Shown here piece by piece: positions 21,310 to 33,246 of a stretch of 64,000 nt of DNA. Location: positions 248,001 to 312,000 of the forward strand of contig NW_025316737.1 of assembly GCF_910594005.1 (NCBI RefSeq), read 5' to 3'. The translations under genes were made by a program, and so were the position numbers. The stretch's first letter is position 1, and each line of letters starts with the position of its first letter. The notes below the pieces were generated by a model. That model was given only the letters and a program-made list of their open reading frames with translations. It had not been told where the DNA came from and ran no database searches. The DNA is from Cervus elaphus (taxonomy: Eukaryota > Chordata > Mammalia > Artiodactyla > Cervidae).

Positions 21310-22104
21310 TTGGTCCACAGAGTTCTTTCGTGTTGCTACAGTGACCTCAGGATCCCTCTAGCCTTGAAACAGTGTTCTTGGGGTTTCTCTGGAGTGCCAT
21401 CAAGGAACGCAAGGCTCCTTTCATGTGTGATGTGCAAGACGGAATTGCTCTGCACGCAGTACAGGGGAATCGGGCCTCATCTCGCATCAAGGGGGAAGTC
21501 TCATGGTTTTTCTCGAGTTGCGGCGGGAACCTGGGGTATATTCTCGAGTTACGACGGGGATGGCCCTTCCACCCACGTGTTTGTTCAGCCACGTCAGGAC
21601 TCCTGCCTAGTTGCGAGGGACAACTCGGGATTCTCCTCGAGGCTTGGCACGGCAATTGGAACGCCTCTCCAGCTGAGGCGGGAGACCAAGGGTCCCTTTC
21701 CACGTGCCACAAGAATCCTGGGACTCCTATCAAGTTTCACGAGGAGTCAGGCATCGTCTCCTTTGGAGGCACTGATCTCTGCGTACCTCTGGAGTTTTCA
21801 AAGTATGTGAGGCCTCCGGTAGCGATGACGTGGGGAACTAGGTGTTTCTCTGTGGTCTCCACAGGGGATTCAAACATCCTTTCTTCCTGGGAGATGCAAG
21901 ACGAGCCTGCATTCAAGTCACTGCAGGGATATCCGGCCTTATTTCGAGTCAGGGCATCGCGGTGTCCATTCCACTTGAGGCCGCAATCTCAGGATCCCTC
22001 TCACATACCTAGAGCTGAGAGAAGCCTCCTCTTGAGGTGCTTGTGGTAAGGTGGTATTCCTCAGGAGTCAGAGCCAGGGACTAACCTCTCATCTCGTGTT
22101 GATT
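21310..22104 (+). repeat. Satellite monomer 27, class C, 795 bp
   Basis: C markers, with GGAACGCAAGG, GCATCAAGGG, GGCACGGC, CTCTGCGTACC, AAAGTATG, GATGACGTGG and CAAACATCC. A T is missing in the tail linker (TTGATTTTGG). Confidence 0.95.
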
Positions 22105-22900
22105 TTGGTCCACGAAGCTCTTTCGTGTTGCTACAGTGACCTCAGGATCCCTCTAGCCTTGAAACAGTGTTCTTGGGGTTTCTCTGGAGTGCCATCAAGG
22201 AAATCAAGGCTCCTTTCATGTGTGATGTGCAACACGGAATTGCTCTGCACGCAGTGCAGGGGAATCGGGCCTCATCTCGCGGCGAGGGGGAAGTCTCATG
22301 GTTTTTCTCGAGTTGCGGCGGGAACCTGGGGTATATTCTCGAGTTACGACGGGGATGGCCCTTCCACACACGTGTTTGTTCAGCCTCGACAGGACTCTTG
22401 CCTAGTTGCGAGACACAACTCGGGATTCTCCTCGAGGCTTGGCAAGGCAATTGGGACGCCTCTCCAGCTGAGGCGGGAGACCAAGGGTCCCTTTCCACGT
22501 GCCACAGGAATCCTGGGACTCCTATCAAGTTTCACGAGGAGTCAGGCATCGATTCCTTTGGAGGCACTGATCTCCGCGTACCTCTGGAGTTTACAAAGTA
22601 TGTGAGGCCTTCGGTCGCGATGAGGTGGGGAATTAAGTCTTTCTCTGTGGTCTCCACAGGGGATTCAGACATCCTTTCATTTTGGGAGATGCAAGACGAG
22701 CCTGCATTCAAGTCACTGCAGGGATATCCGGCCTTATTTCGAGTCAGGGCATCGCGGTGTCCATTCCACTTGAGGCCGCAAACTCAGGGTCCCTCTCACA
22801 TACCTAGAGCTGAGAGAAGCCTCCTCTTGAGGTGCTTGTGGTAAGGTGGTATTCCTCTGGAGTCGAAGCCAGGGACTAACCTCTCATCTCGAGTTGATTT
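22105..22900 (+). repeat. Satellite monomer 28, class D
   Basis: D markers, with CACGAAGCTC, CAGCCTCGACAGG, CATCGATTCC, GTTTACAAAGTATG, CCTTCGGTC and GGAATTAAGTC. Confidence 0.95.
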
Positions 22901-23696
22901 TTGGTCCACGGAGCTCTTTCGTGTTGCTACAGTGACCTCAGGATCCCTCTAGCCTTGAAACAGTGTTCTTGGGGTTTCTCTGGAGTGCCATGAAGGAAAT
23001 CAAGGCTCCTTTCATGTGTGATGTGCAAGACGGAATTGCTCTGCACGCAGTGCAGGGGAAACGGGCCTCATCTCGCGGCGAGGGGGAAGTCTCATGGTTT
23101 TTCTCGAGTTGCGGCGGGAACCTGGGATATATTCTCGAGTTACGACGGGGATGGCCCTTCCACCCACGTGTTTCTTCAGCGACGTCAGGACTCCTGCCTA
23201 GTTGCGAGGGACAACTCTGGATTCTCCTCGAGGCTTGGCAGGGCAATTGGGACGCCTCTCCAGCTGAGGCGGGAGACCAAGTGTCCCTTTCCAAGTGCCA
23301 CAGGAATCCTGGGACTCCTATCAAGTTTCACGAGGAGTCAGGCATTGTCTCCTTTGGAGGCACTGATCTCCGCGTACCTCTGGAGTTTTCAAAGGATGTG
23401 AGGCTATCGGTCGCGATGAGGTGGGGAACTAAGTCTTTCTCTGTGCTTTCCACAGGGGATTCAGACATCCTTTCGTCCTGGGAGATGCAAGACGAGCCTG
23501 CATTGAAGTCACTGCAGGGATATCCGGCCTTATTTCGAGTCAGGGCATCTCGGTGTGCATTCCACTTGAGGCTGCAAACTCAGGGTCCCTCTCACATACC
23601 TAGAGCTGAGAGAAGCCTCCTCTTGAGGTGCTTGTGGTAAGGTGGTATTCCTCTGGAGACGAATCCAGGGACTAACCTCTCTTTTCGAGTTGATTT
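22901..23696 (+). repeat. Satellite monomer 29, class B
   Basis: B markers, with CAAGACGG (C-like), GGGAAACGGG, GGGATATATTC, GGCATTGTC, CATCTCGGTGTGC and GAGGCTGC. Confidence 0.95.
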
Positions 23697-24492
23697 TTGG
23701 TCCACAGAGTTCTTTCGTGTTGCTACAGTGACCTCAGGATCCCTCTATCCTTGAAACAGTGTTCTTGGGGTTTCTCTGGAGTGCCATCAAGGAAATCAAG
23801 GCTCCTTTCATGTGTGATGTGCAAGACGGAATTGCTCTGCACGCAGTACAGGGGAATCGGGCCTCATCTCGCATCGAGGGGGAAGTCTCATGGTTTTTCT
23901 CGAGTTGCGGCGGGAACCTGGGGTACATTCTCGAGTTACGACGGGGATGGCCCTTCCACACACGTGTTTGTTCAGCCACGTCAGGACTCTTGCCTAGTTG
24001 CGAGACACAACTCGGGATTCTCCTCGAGGCTTGGCAAGGCAATTTGGACGCCTCTCCAGCTGAGGCGGGAGACCAAGGGTCCCTTTCCACGTGCCACAGG
24101 AATCCTGGGACTCCTATCAAGTTTCACGAGGAGTCAGGCATCGTCTCCTTTGGAGGCACTGATCTCCGCGTACCTCGGGCGTTTTCAAAGGATGTGAGGC
24201 CTCCGGTCGCGATGAGGTGGGGAACTAGGTGTTTCTCTGTGGTCTCCACAGGGGATTCAGACATCCTTTCATCTTGGGAGATGAAAGACGAGCCTGCATT
24301 CAAGTCACTGCAGGGATATCCAGCCTTATTTCACGTCAGGGCATAACGGTGTCCATTCCACTTGAGGCCGCAAACTTAGGGTCCCTCTCACATACCTAGA
24401 GCTGAGAGAAGCCTCCTCTTGAGGTGCTTGTGGTAAGGTGGTATTCCTCTGGAGACGAATCCAGGGACTAACCTCTCTTTTCGAGTTGATTT
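23697..24492 (+). repeat. Satellite monomer 30, C head then D
   Basis: C-type head (CTCTATCC, GCATCGAG, GGGTACATTC), then D markers. Private CAATTTGGAC, CCTCGGGCG, GATGAAAGACG, TTTCACGTC, GCATAACGG and AAACTTAGG. It is among the most mutated monomers. Confidence 0.93.
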
Positions 24493-25288
24493 TTCGTCCA
24501 CAGAGTTCTTTCGTGTTGCTACAGTGACCTCAGGATCCCTCTATCCTTGAAACAGTGTTCTTGGGGTTTCTCTGGAGTGCCATCAAGGAAATCAAGGCTC
24601 CTTTCATGTGTGATGTGCAAGACGGAATTGCTCTGCACGCAGTACAGGGGAATCGGGCCTCATCTCGCATCGAGGGGGAAGTCTCATGGTTTTTCTCGAG
24701 TTGCGGCGGGAACCTGGGGTATATTCTCGAGTTACGACGGGGATGGCCCTTCCACCCACGTGTTTGTTCAGCCACGTCAGGAATCCTGCCTAGTTGCGAG
24801 GGACAACTCGGGATTCTCCTCGAGGCTTGGCAGGGCAATTGGAACGCCTCTCCAGCTGCGGCGGGAGACCAAGGGTCCCTTTCCACGTGCCACAGGAATC
24901 CTGGGTCTCCTATCAAGTTTCACGAGGAGTCAGGCATCGTCTCCTTTGGAGGCACTGATCTCCGCATACCTCTGGAGTTTTCAAAGGATTTGAGGCCTCC
25001 TGTCGCGATGAGGTGGGGAACTAGGTCTTTCTCTGTGGTCTCCACAGGGGATTCAGACACCCTTTCGTCTTGGGAGATGCAAGACGAGACTGCATTCCAG
25101 TCACTGCAGGGATATCCGGCCTTATTTCGAGTCAGGGCATCGCGGTGTCCATTCCACTTGAGGCCGCAAACTCAGGGTCCCTCTCACATACCTAGAGCTG
25201 AGAGAAGCCTCCTCTTGAGGTGCTTGTGGTAAGGTGGTATTCCTCTGGAGTCGAAGCCAGGGACTAACCTCTCATCTCGAGTTGATTT
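24493..25288 (+). repeat. Satellite monomer 31, chimera C then A
   Basis: C-type with TTTTTCGTCC, CTCTATCC, GTCAGGAATCC and CAATTGGAACGCC. It switches between AGCTGCGGCGG (about 24856) and CACAGGAATCCTGGGTC (about 24892) to A, with GAGACTGC. Confidence 0.93.
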
Positions 25289-26084
25289 TTGGTCCACGGA
25301 GCTCTTTCGTGTTGCTACAGTGACCTCAGGATCCCTCTAGCCTTGAAACAGTGTTCTTGGGGTTTCTCTGGAGTGCCATCAAGGAAATCAAGGCTCCTTT
25401 CATGTGTGATGTGCAACACAGAATTGCTCTGCATGCAGTGCAGGGGAATCGGGCCTCATCTCGCGGCGAGGGGGAAGTCTCATGGTTTTTCTCGAGTTGC
25501 GGCGGGAACCTGGGGTATATTCTCGAGTTACGACGGGGATGGCCCTTCCACACACGTGTTTCTTCAGCGACGTCAGGACTCCTGCCTAGTTGCGAGGGAC
25601 AACTCTGGATTCTCCTCGAGGCTTGGCAGGGCAATTGGGACGCCTCTCCAGCTGAGGCGGGAGACCAAGTGTCCCTTTCCAAGTGCCACAGGAATCCTGG
25701 GACTCCTATCAAGTTTCACGAGGAGTCAGGCATCGTCTCCTTTGGAGGCACTGATCTCCGCGTACCTCTGGAGTTTTCAAAGGATGTGAGGCTATCGGTC
25801 GCGATGAGGTGGGGAACTAAGTCTTTCTCTGTGCTTTCCACAGGGGATTCAGACATCCTTTCGTCCTGGGAGATGCAAGACGAGCCTGCATTGAAGTCAC
25901 TGCAGGGATATCCGGCCTTATTTTGAGTCAGGGCATCGCGGTGTCCATTCCACTTGAGGCCGCAAACTCAGGGTCCCTCTCACATACCTAGAGCTGAGAG
26001 AAGCCTCCTCTTGAGGTGCTTGTGGTAAGGTGGTATTCCTCTGGAGTCGAAGCCAGGGACTAACCTCTCATCTCGAGTTGATTT
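25289..26084 (+). repeat. Satellite monomer 32, class B
   Basis: B markers, with CAACACAG, GCATGCAGTG, CACACACGTG and TTATTTTGAG. The linker to the next monomer is of B type, so two B monomers adjoin. Confidence 0.95.
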
Positions 26085-26880
26085 TTGGTCCACGGAGCTC
26101 TTTCGTGTTGCTACAGTGACCTCAGGTTCCCTCTAGCCTTGAAACAGTGTTCTTGGGGTTTCTCTGGAGTGCCATGAAGGAAATCAAGGCTCCTTTCATG
26201 TGTGATGTGCAACACGGAATTGCTCTGCACGCACTGCAGGGGAATCGGGCCTCATCTCGCGGCGAGGGGGAAGTCTCATGGTTTTTCTCGAGTTGCGGCG
26301 GGAACCTGGGGTATATTCTCGAGTTACAACGGGGATGGCCCTTCCACCCACGTGTTTCTTCAGCGACGTCAGGACTCCTGCCTAGTTGTGAGGGACAACT
26401 CTGGATTCTCCTCGAGGCTTGGCAGGGCAATTGGGACGCCTCTCCAGCTGAGGCGGGAGACCAAGTGTCCCTTTCCAAGTGCCGCAGGAATGCTGGGACT
26501 CCTATCAAGTTTCACGAGGAGTCAGGCATCGTCTCCTTTGGAGGCACTGATCTCCGCGTACCTCTGGAGTTTTCAAAGGATGTGAGGCCTCCGGTCGCGA
26601 TGAGGTGGGGAATTAAGTCTTTCTCTGTGCTTTCCACAGGGGATTCAGACATCCTTTCGTCCTGGGAGATGCAAGACGAGCCTGCATTGAAGTCACTGCA
26701 GGGATATCCGGCCTTATTTTGAGTCAGGGCATCTTGGTGTCCATTCCACTTGAGGCCGCAAACTCAGGGTCCCTCTCACATACCTAGAGCTGAGAGAAGC
26801 CTCCTCTTGAGGTGCTTGTGGTAAGGTGGTATTCCTCTGGAGACGAATCCAGGGACTAACCTCTCTTTTCGAGTTGATTT
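26085..26880 (+). repeat. Satellite monomer 33, class B
   Basis: Relative of the monomer at 20514 (CTCAGGTTCC, TTATTTTGAG, CATCTTGG). Also GTTACAACGG, GTTGTGAGG, GCCGCAGGAATGC and a C/D-like patch GGCCTCCGGTC with GGAATTAAGTC. Confidence 0.94.
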
Positions 26881-27675
26881 TTGGTCCACAGAGTTCTTTC
26901 GTGTTGCTACAGTGACCTCAGGATCCCTCTAGCCTTGAAACAGTGTTCTTGGGGTTTCTCTGGAGTGCCATCAAGGAACGCAAGGCTCCTTTCATGTGTG
27001 ATGTGCAAGACGGAATTGCTCTGCACGCAGTACAGGGGAATCGGGCCTCATCTCGCATCGAGGGGGAAGTCTCATGGTTTTTCTCGAGTTGCGGCGGGAA
27101 CCTGGGGTATATTCTCGAGTTACGACGGGGATGGCCCTTCCACCCACGTGTTTGTTCAGCCACGTCAGGACTCCTGCCTAGTTGCGAGGGACAACTCGGG
27201 ATTCTCCTCGAGGCTTGGCACGGCAATTGGAACGCCTCTCCAGCTGAGGCGGGAGACCAAGGGTCCCTTTCCACGTGCCACAAGAATCCTGGGACTCCTA
27301 TCAAGTTTCACGAGGAGTCAGGCATCGTCTCCTTTGGAGGCACTGATCTCTGCGTACCTCTGGAGTTTTCAAAGTATGTGAGGCCTCCGGTAGCGATGAC
27401 GTGGGGAACTAGGTGTTTTTCTGTGGTCTCCACAGGGGATTCAAACATCCTTTCTTCTTGGGAGATGCAAGACGAGCCTGCATTCAAGTCACTGCAGGGA
27501 TATCCGGCCTTATTTCGAGTCAGGGCATCGCGGTGTCCATTCCACTTGAGGCCGCAATCTCAGGATCCCTCTCACATACCTAGAGCTGAGAGAAGCCTCC
27601 TCTTGAGGTGCTTGTGGTAAGGTGGTATTCCTCAGGAGTCGGAGCCAGGGACTAACCTCTCATCTCGTGTTGATT
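26881..27675 (+). repeat. Satellite monomer 34, class C, 795 bp
   Basis: Twin of the monomer at 21310, including GGAACGCAAGG, GATGACGTGG and the T deletion in the tail linker. It keeps GCATCGAGG. Confidence 0.95.
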
Positions 27676-28471
27676 TTGGTCCACGAAGCTCTTTCGTGTT
27701 GCTATAGTGACCTCAGGATCCCTCTAGCCTTGAAACAGTGTTCTTGGGGTTTCTCTGGAGTGCCATCAAGGAAATCAAGGCTCCTTTCATGTGTGATGTG
27801 CAACACGGAATTGCTCTGCACGCAGTGCAGGGGAATCGGGCCTCATCTCGCGGCGAGGGGGAAGTCTCATGGTTTTTCTCGAGTTGCGGCGGGAACCTGG
27901 GGTATATTCTCGAGTTACGACGGGGATGGCCCTTCCACACACGTGTTTGTTCAGCCTCGACAGGACTCTTGCCTAGTTGCGAGACACAACTCGGGATTCT
28001 CCTCGAGGCTTGGCAAGGCAATTGGGACGCCTCTCCAGCTGAGGCGGGAGACCAAGGGTCCCTTTCCACGTGCCACAGGAATCCTGGGACTCCTATCAAG
28101 TTTCACGAGGAGTCAGGCATCGATTCCTTTGGAGGCACTGATCTCCGCGTACCTCTGGAGTTTACAAAGTATGTGAGGCCTCCGGTCGCGATGAGGTGGG
28201 GAACTAAGTCTTTCTCTGTGGTCTCCACAGGGGATTCAGACATCCTTTCATTTTGGGAGATGCAAGACGAGCCTGCATTCAAGTCACTGCAGGGATATCC
28301 AGCCTTATTTCGTGTCAGGGCATCGCGGTGTCCATTCCACTTGAGGCCGCAAACTCAGGGTCCCTCTCACATACCTAGAGCTGAGAGAAGCCTCCTCTTG
28401 AGGTGCTTGTGGTAAGGTGGTATTCCTCTGGAGTCGAAGCCATGGACTAACCTCTCATCTCGAGTTGATTT
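27676..28471 (+). repeat. Satellite monomer 35, class D
   Basis: Twin of the monomer at 22105 (CAGCCTCGACAGG, CATCGATTCC). Private GCTATAGTG and CATGGACTAACC. Confidence 0.95.
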
Positions 28472-29267
28472 TTGGTCCACGGAGCTCTTTCGTGTTGCTA
28501 CAGTGACCTCAGGATCCCTCTAGCCTTGAAACAGTGTTCTTGGGGTTTCTCTGGAGTGCCATGAAGGAAATCAAGGCTCCTTTCATGTGTGATGTGCAAG
28601 ACGGAATTGCTCTGCACGCAGTACAGGGGAATCGGGCCTCATCTCGCGGCGAGGGGGAAGTCTCATGGTTTTTCTCGAGTTGCGGCGGGAACCTGGGGTA
28701 TATTCTCGAGTTACGACGGGGATGGCCCTTCCACCCACGTGTTTCTTCAGCGACGTCAGGACTCCTGCCTAGTTGCGAGGGACAACTCTGGATTCTCCTC
28801 GAGGCTTGGCAGGGCAATTGGGACGCCTCTCCAGCTGAGGCGGGAGACCAAGTGTCCCTTTCCAAGTGCCACAGGAATCCTGGGACTCCTATCAAGTTTC
28901 ACGAGGAGTCAGGCATTGTCTCCTTTGGAGACACTGATCTCCGCGTACCTCTGGAGTTTTCAAAGGATGTGAGGCTATCGGTCGCGATGAGGTGGGGAAC
29001 TAAGTCTTTCTCTGTGCTTTCCACAGGGGATTCAGACATCCTTTCGTCCTGGGAGATGCAAGACGAGCCTGCATTGAAGTCACTGCAGGGATATCCGGCC
29101 TTATTTCGAGTCAGGGCATCGCGGTGTGCATTCCACTTGAGGCTGCAAACTCAGGGTCCCTCTCACATACCTAGAGCTGAGAGAAGCCTCCTCTTGAGGT
29201 GCTTGTGGTAAGGTGGTATTCCTCTGGAGACGAATCCAGGGACTAACCTCTCTTTTCGAGTTGATTT
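28472..29267 (+). repeat. Satellite monomer 36, class B
   Basis: Twin of the monomer at 22901 (GTGTGCATTCC, GAGGCTGC, GGCATTGTC). It has GTACAGG and GGAGACACTG. Confidence 0.95.
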
Positions 29268-30063
29268 TTTGTCCACAGAGTTCTTTCGTGTTGCTACAGT
29301 GACCTCAGGATCCCTCTAGCCTTGAAACAGTGTTCTTGGGATTTCTCTGGAGTGCCATCAAGGAAATCAAGGCTCCTTTCATGTGTGATGTGCAAGACGG
29401 AATTGCTCTGCACGCAGTACAGGGGAATCGGGCCTCATCTCGCATCGAGGGGGAAGTCTCATGGTTTTTCTCGAGTTGCGGCGGGAACCTGGGGTACATT
29501 CTCGAGTTACGACGGGGATGGCCCTTCCACCCACGTGTTTGTTCAGCCACGTCAGGACTCCTGCCTAGTTGCGAGGGACAACTCGGGATTCTCCTCGAGG
29601 CTTGGCAGGGCAATTGGAACGCCTCTCCAGCTGAGGCGGGAGACCAAGGGTCCCTTTCCCCGTGCCACAAGAATCCTGGGACTCCTATCAAGTTTCACGA
29701 GGAGTCAGGCATCGTCTCCTTTGGAGGCACTGATCTCAGCGTACCTCTGGAGTTTTCAAAGGATGTGAGGCCTCCGGTAGCGATGAGGTGGGGAACTAGG
29801 TCTTTCTCTGTGGTCTCCACAGGGGATTCAGACACCCTTTCGTCTTGGGAGATGCAAGACGAGCCTGCATTCCAGTCACTGCAGGGATATCCGGCCTTAT
29901 TTCGAGTCAGGGCATCGCGGTGTCCATTCCACTTGAGGCCGCAAACTCAGGGTCCCTCTCACATACCTAGAGCTGAGAGAAGCCTCCTCTTGAGGTGCTT
30001 GTGGTAAGGTGGTATTCCTCTGGAGTCGAAGCCAGTGACTAACCTCTCATCTCGAGTTGATTT
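29268..30063 (+). repeat. Satellite monomer 37, chimera C then A tail
   Basis: C-type with TTTTTTGTCC, GGGATTTCTC, GGGTACATTC, TTTCCCCGTGCC and CTCAGCGTACC. It switches after CGGTAGCG (about 29785) to CACCCTTTCG and TTCCAGTC (A). Confidence 0.93.
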
Positions 30064-30859
30064 TTGGTCCACGGAGCTCTTTCGTGTTGCTACAGTGACC
30101 TCAGGATCCCTCTAGCCTTGAAACAGTGTTCTTGGGGTTTCTCTGGAGTGCCATGAAGGAAATCAAGGCTCCTTTCATTTGTGATGTGCAACACAGAATT
30201 GCTCTGCACGCAGTGCAGGGGAATCGGGCCTCATCTCGCGGCGAGGGGGAAGTCTCATGGTTTTTCTCGAGTTGCGGCGGGAACCTGGGGTATATTCTCG
30301 AGTTACGACGGGGATGGCCCTTCCACACACGTGTTTGTTCAGCCACGTCAGGACCCTTGCCTAGTTGCGAGACACAACTCGGGATTCTCCTCGAGGCTTG
30401 GCAAGGCCATTGGGACGCCTCTCCAGCTGAGGCGGGAGACCAAGGGTCCCTTTCCACGTGCCACAGGAATCCTGGGACTCCTATCAAGTTTCACGAGGAG
30501 TCAGGCATCGTCTCCTTTGGAGGCACTGATCTCCGCGTACCTCTGGAGTTTTCAAAGGATGTGAGGCCTCCGGTCGCGATGAGGTGGGGAACTAGGTCTT
30601 TCTCTGTGGTCTCCACAGGGGATTCAGACATCCTTTCATCTTGGGAGATGCAAGACGAGCCTGCATTCAAGTCACTGCAGGGATATCCAGCCTTATTTCG
30701 CGTCAGGGCATCGCGGTGTCCATTCCACTTGAGGCCGCAAACTCAGGGTCCCTCTCACATACCTAGAGCTGAGAGAAGCCTCCTCTTGAGGTGCTTCTGG
30801 TAAGGTGGTATTCCTCTGGAGTCGAAGCCAGGGACTAACCTCTCATCTCGAGTTGATTT
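30064..30859 (+). repeat. Satellite monomer 38, class D
   Basis: D markers, with TTTCATTTGTG, GGACCCTTGCC, CAAGGCCATTGG and GCTTCTGGTAAG. CAAGGCCATTGG recurs only at 47571. Confidence 0.95.
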
Positions 30860-31655
30860 TTGGCCCACGGAGCTCTTTCGTGTTGCTACAGTGACCTCAG
30901 GATCCCTCTAGCCTTGAAACAGTGTTCTTGGGGTTTCTCTGGAGTGCCATCAAGGAAATCAAGGCTCCTTTCATGTGTGATGTGCAACACGGAATTGCTC
31001 TGCACGCAGTGCAGGGGAATCGGGCCTCATCTCGCGGCGAGGGGGAAGTCTCATGGTTTTTCTCGAGTTGCGGCGGGAACCTGGGGTATATTCTCGAGTT
31101 ACGACGGGGATGGCCCTTCCACCCACGTGTTTCTTCAGCGACGTCAGGACTCCTGCCTAGTTGCGAGGGACAACTCTGGATTCTCCTCGAGGCTTGGCAG
31201 GGCAATTGGGACGCCTCTCCAGCTGAGGCGGGAGACCAAGTGTCCCTTTCCAAGTGCCACAGGAATCCTGGGACTCCTATCAAGTTTCACGAGGAGTCAG
31301 GCATCGTCTCCTTTGGAGGCACTGATCTCCGCGTACCTCTGGAATTTTCAAAGGATCTGAGGCTATCGGTCGCGATGAGGTGGGGAACTAAGTCTTTCTC
31401 TTTGCTTTCCACTGGGGATTCAGACATCCTTTCGTCCTGGGAGATGCAAGACGAGCCTGAATTGAAGTCACTGCAGGGATATCCGGCCTTATTTCGAGTC
31501 AGGGCATCGCGGTGTCCATTCCACTTGAGGCCGCAAACTCAGGGTCCCTCTCACATACCTAGAGCTGAGAGAAGCCTCCTCTTGAGGTGCTTGTGGTAAG
31601 GTGGTATTCCTCTGGAGACGAATCCAGGGACTAACCTCTCTTTTCGAGTTGATTT
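30860..31655 (+). repeat. Satellite monomer 39, class B
   Basis: B markers, with GGCCCACGG, GGAATTTTC, GGATCTGAGG, TTTGCTTTCCACTGG and GAGCCTGAATTG. Twin of the monomer at 34839. Confidence 0.95.
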
Positions 31656-32451
31656 TTGGTCCACAGAGTTCTTTCGTGTTGCTACAGTGACCTCAGGATC
31701 CCTCTAGCCTTGAAACAGTGTTCTTGGGGTTTCTCTGGACTGCCATCAAGGAAATAAAGGCTCCTTTCATGTGTGATGTGCAACACGGAATTGCTCTGCA
31801 TGCAGTGCAGGGGAATCAGGCCTCATCTCGCGGCGAGGGGGAAGTCTCATGGTTTTTCTCGAGTTGCGGCGGGAACCTGGGGTATATTCTCGATTTACGA
31901 CGGGGATGGCCCTTCCACACACGTGTGTGTTCAGCCATGTCAGGACTCCTGCCTACTTGCGAGGGACAACTCGGGATTCTCCTCGAGGCTTTGCAGGGCA
32001 ATTGGGACGCCTCTCCAGCTGAGACGGGAGACCAAGGGTCCCTTTCCACGTGCCACAGGAATCCTAGGTCTCCTATCAAGTTTCACGAGGTGTCAGGCAT
32101 CGTCTCCTTTGGAGGCACTGATCTCCACATACCTCTGGAGTTTTCAAAGGATTTGAGGCCTCCTGTCGCGATGAGGTGGGGAACTAGGTCTTTCTCTGTG
32201 GTCTCCACAGGGGATTCAGATACCCTTTCGTCTTGGGAGATGCAAGACAAGCCTGCATTCCAGTCACTGCAGGGATATCCGGCCTTATTTCGAGTCAGGG
32301 CATCGCGGTGTCCATTCCACTTGAGGCCGTAAACTCAGGGCCCCTCTCACATACCTAGAGCTGAGAGAAGCCTCCTCTTGAGGTGCTTGTGGTAAGGTGG
32401 TATTCCTCTGGAGTCGAAGCCAGGGACTAACCTCTCATCTCGAGTTGATTT
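31656..32451 (+). repeat. Satellite monomer 40, class A with C-type leading linker
   Basis: A markers after a CTTTTCGAG linker. GGACTGCC, GAAATAAAGG, GCATGCAG, GAATCAGG, CGATTTACG, CCTACTTGCG, GAGGCCGTAAAC. Twin of the monomer at 35635; CCTAGGTC and GAGGTGTC are private. Confidence 0.95.
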
Positions 32452-33246
32452 TTGGTCCACGGAGCTCTTTCGTGTTGCTACAGTGACCTCAGGATCCCTC
32501 TAGCCTTGAAACAGTGTTCTTGGGGTTTCTCTGGAGTGCCATGAAGGAAATCAAGGCTCCTTTCATGTGTGATGTGCAACACAGAATTGCTCTGCACGCA
32601 GTGCAGGGGAATCGGGCCTCATCTCGCGGCGAGGGGGAAGTCTCATGGTTTTTCTCGAGTTGCGGCGGGAACCTGGGGTATATTCTCGAGTTGCGACGGG
32701 GATGGCCCTTCCACACACGTGTTTGTTCAGCCACGTCAGGAATCTTGCCTAGTTGCGAGACACAACTCGGGATTCTCCTCGAGGCTTGGCAAGGCAATTG
32801 GGACGCCTCTCCAGCTGAGGCGGGAGACCAAGAGTCCCTTTCCACGTGCCACAGGAATCCTGGGACTCCTATCAAGTTTCACGAGGAGTCAGGCATCGTC
32901 TCCTTTAGAGGCACTGATCTCCGCGTACCTCTGGAGTTTTCAAAGGATTTGAGGCCTCCGGTCGCGATGAGGTGGGGAACTAGGTCTTTCTCTGTGGTCT
33001 CCACAGGGGATTCAGACATCCTTTCATCTTGGGAGATGCAAGACGAGCCTGCATTCAAGTCACTGCAGGGATATCCAGCCTTATTTCGCGTCAGGGCATC
33101 GCGGTGTCCATTCCACTTGAGGCCGCAAACTCAGGGTCCCTCTCACATACCTAGAGCTGAGAGAAGCCTCCTCTTGAGGTGCTTGTGGTAAGGTGGTATT
33201 CCTCTGGAGTCGAAGCCAGGGCTAACCTCTCATCTCGAGTTGATTT
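32452..33246 (+). repeat. Satellite monomer 41, class D, 795 bp
   Basis: D markers, with GGAATCTTGCC, AAGAGTCCC, CTTTAGAGGC and GGATTTGAGGCCTCCGG. Private GAGTTGCGACGG. One base is lost in the tail linker CCAGGGCTAACC. Confidence 0.95.

Larger units (their letters stand above)
20514..23950 (+). repeat. Duplicated block IV, copy 1 (5571-bp offset)
   Basis: Order B-C-D-B plus the head of the next monomer. Markers shared with 26085-29520 are CTCAGGTTCCC, CCTTATTTTGAG with CATCTTGGTG, GGAACGCAAGG, the shortened linker TTGATTTTGGTCCACGAAG, CAGCCTCGACAGG, CATCGATTCC and GTGTGCATTCC. Confidence 0.88.
26085..29520 (+). repeat. Duplicated block IV, copy 2
   Basis: Partner of 20514-23950. It has independent changes such as CAACGGGG (26326), CTGCTATAG (27700) and CATGGACTAACC (28440), so the duplication is older than its latest point mutations. 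Confidence 0.88.
30860..33200 (+). repeat. Duplicated block V, copy 1 (3979-bp offset)
   Basis: Trimer B-A-D. Markers shared with 34839-37180 are GGAATTTTC, TTTGCTTTCCACTGGGG, GAGCCTGAATTG, GGACTGCCATC with GAAATAAAGG, CGATTTACG, GAGGCCGTAAAC, CAGGGCCCC, GGAATCTTGCC and CTTTAGAGGC. Confidence 0.89.
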
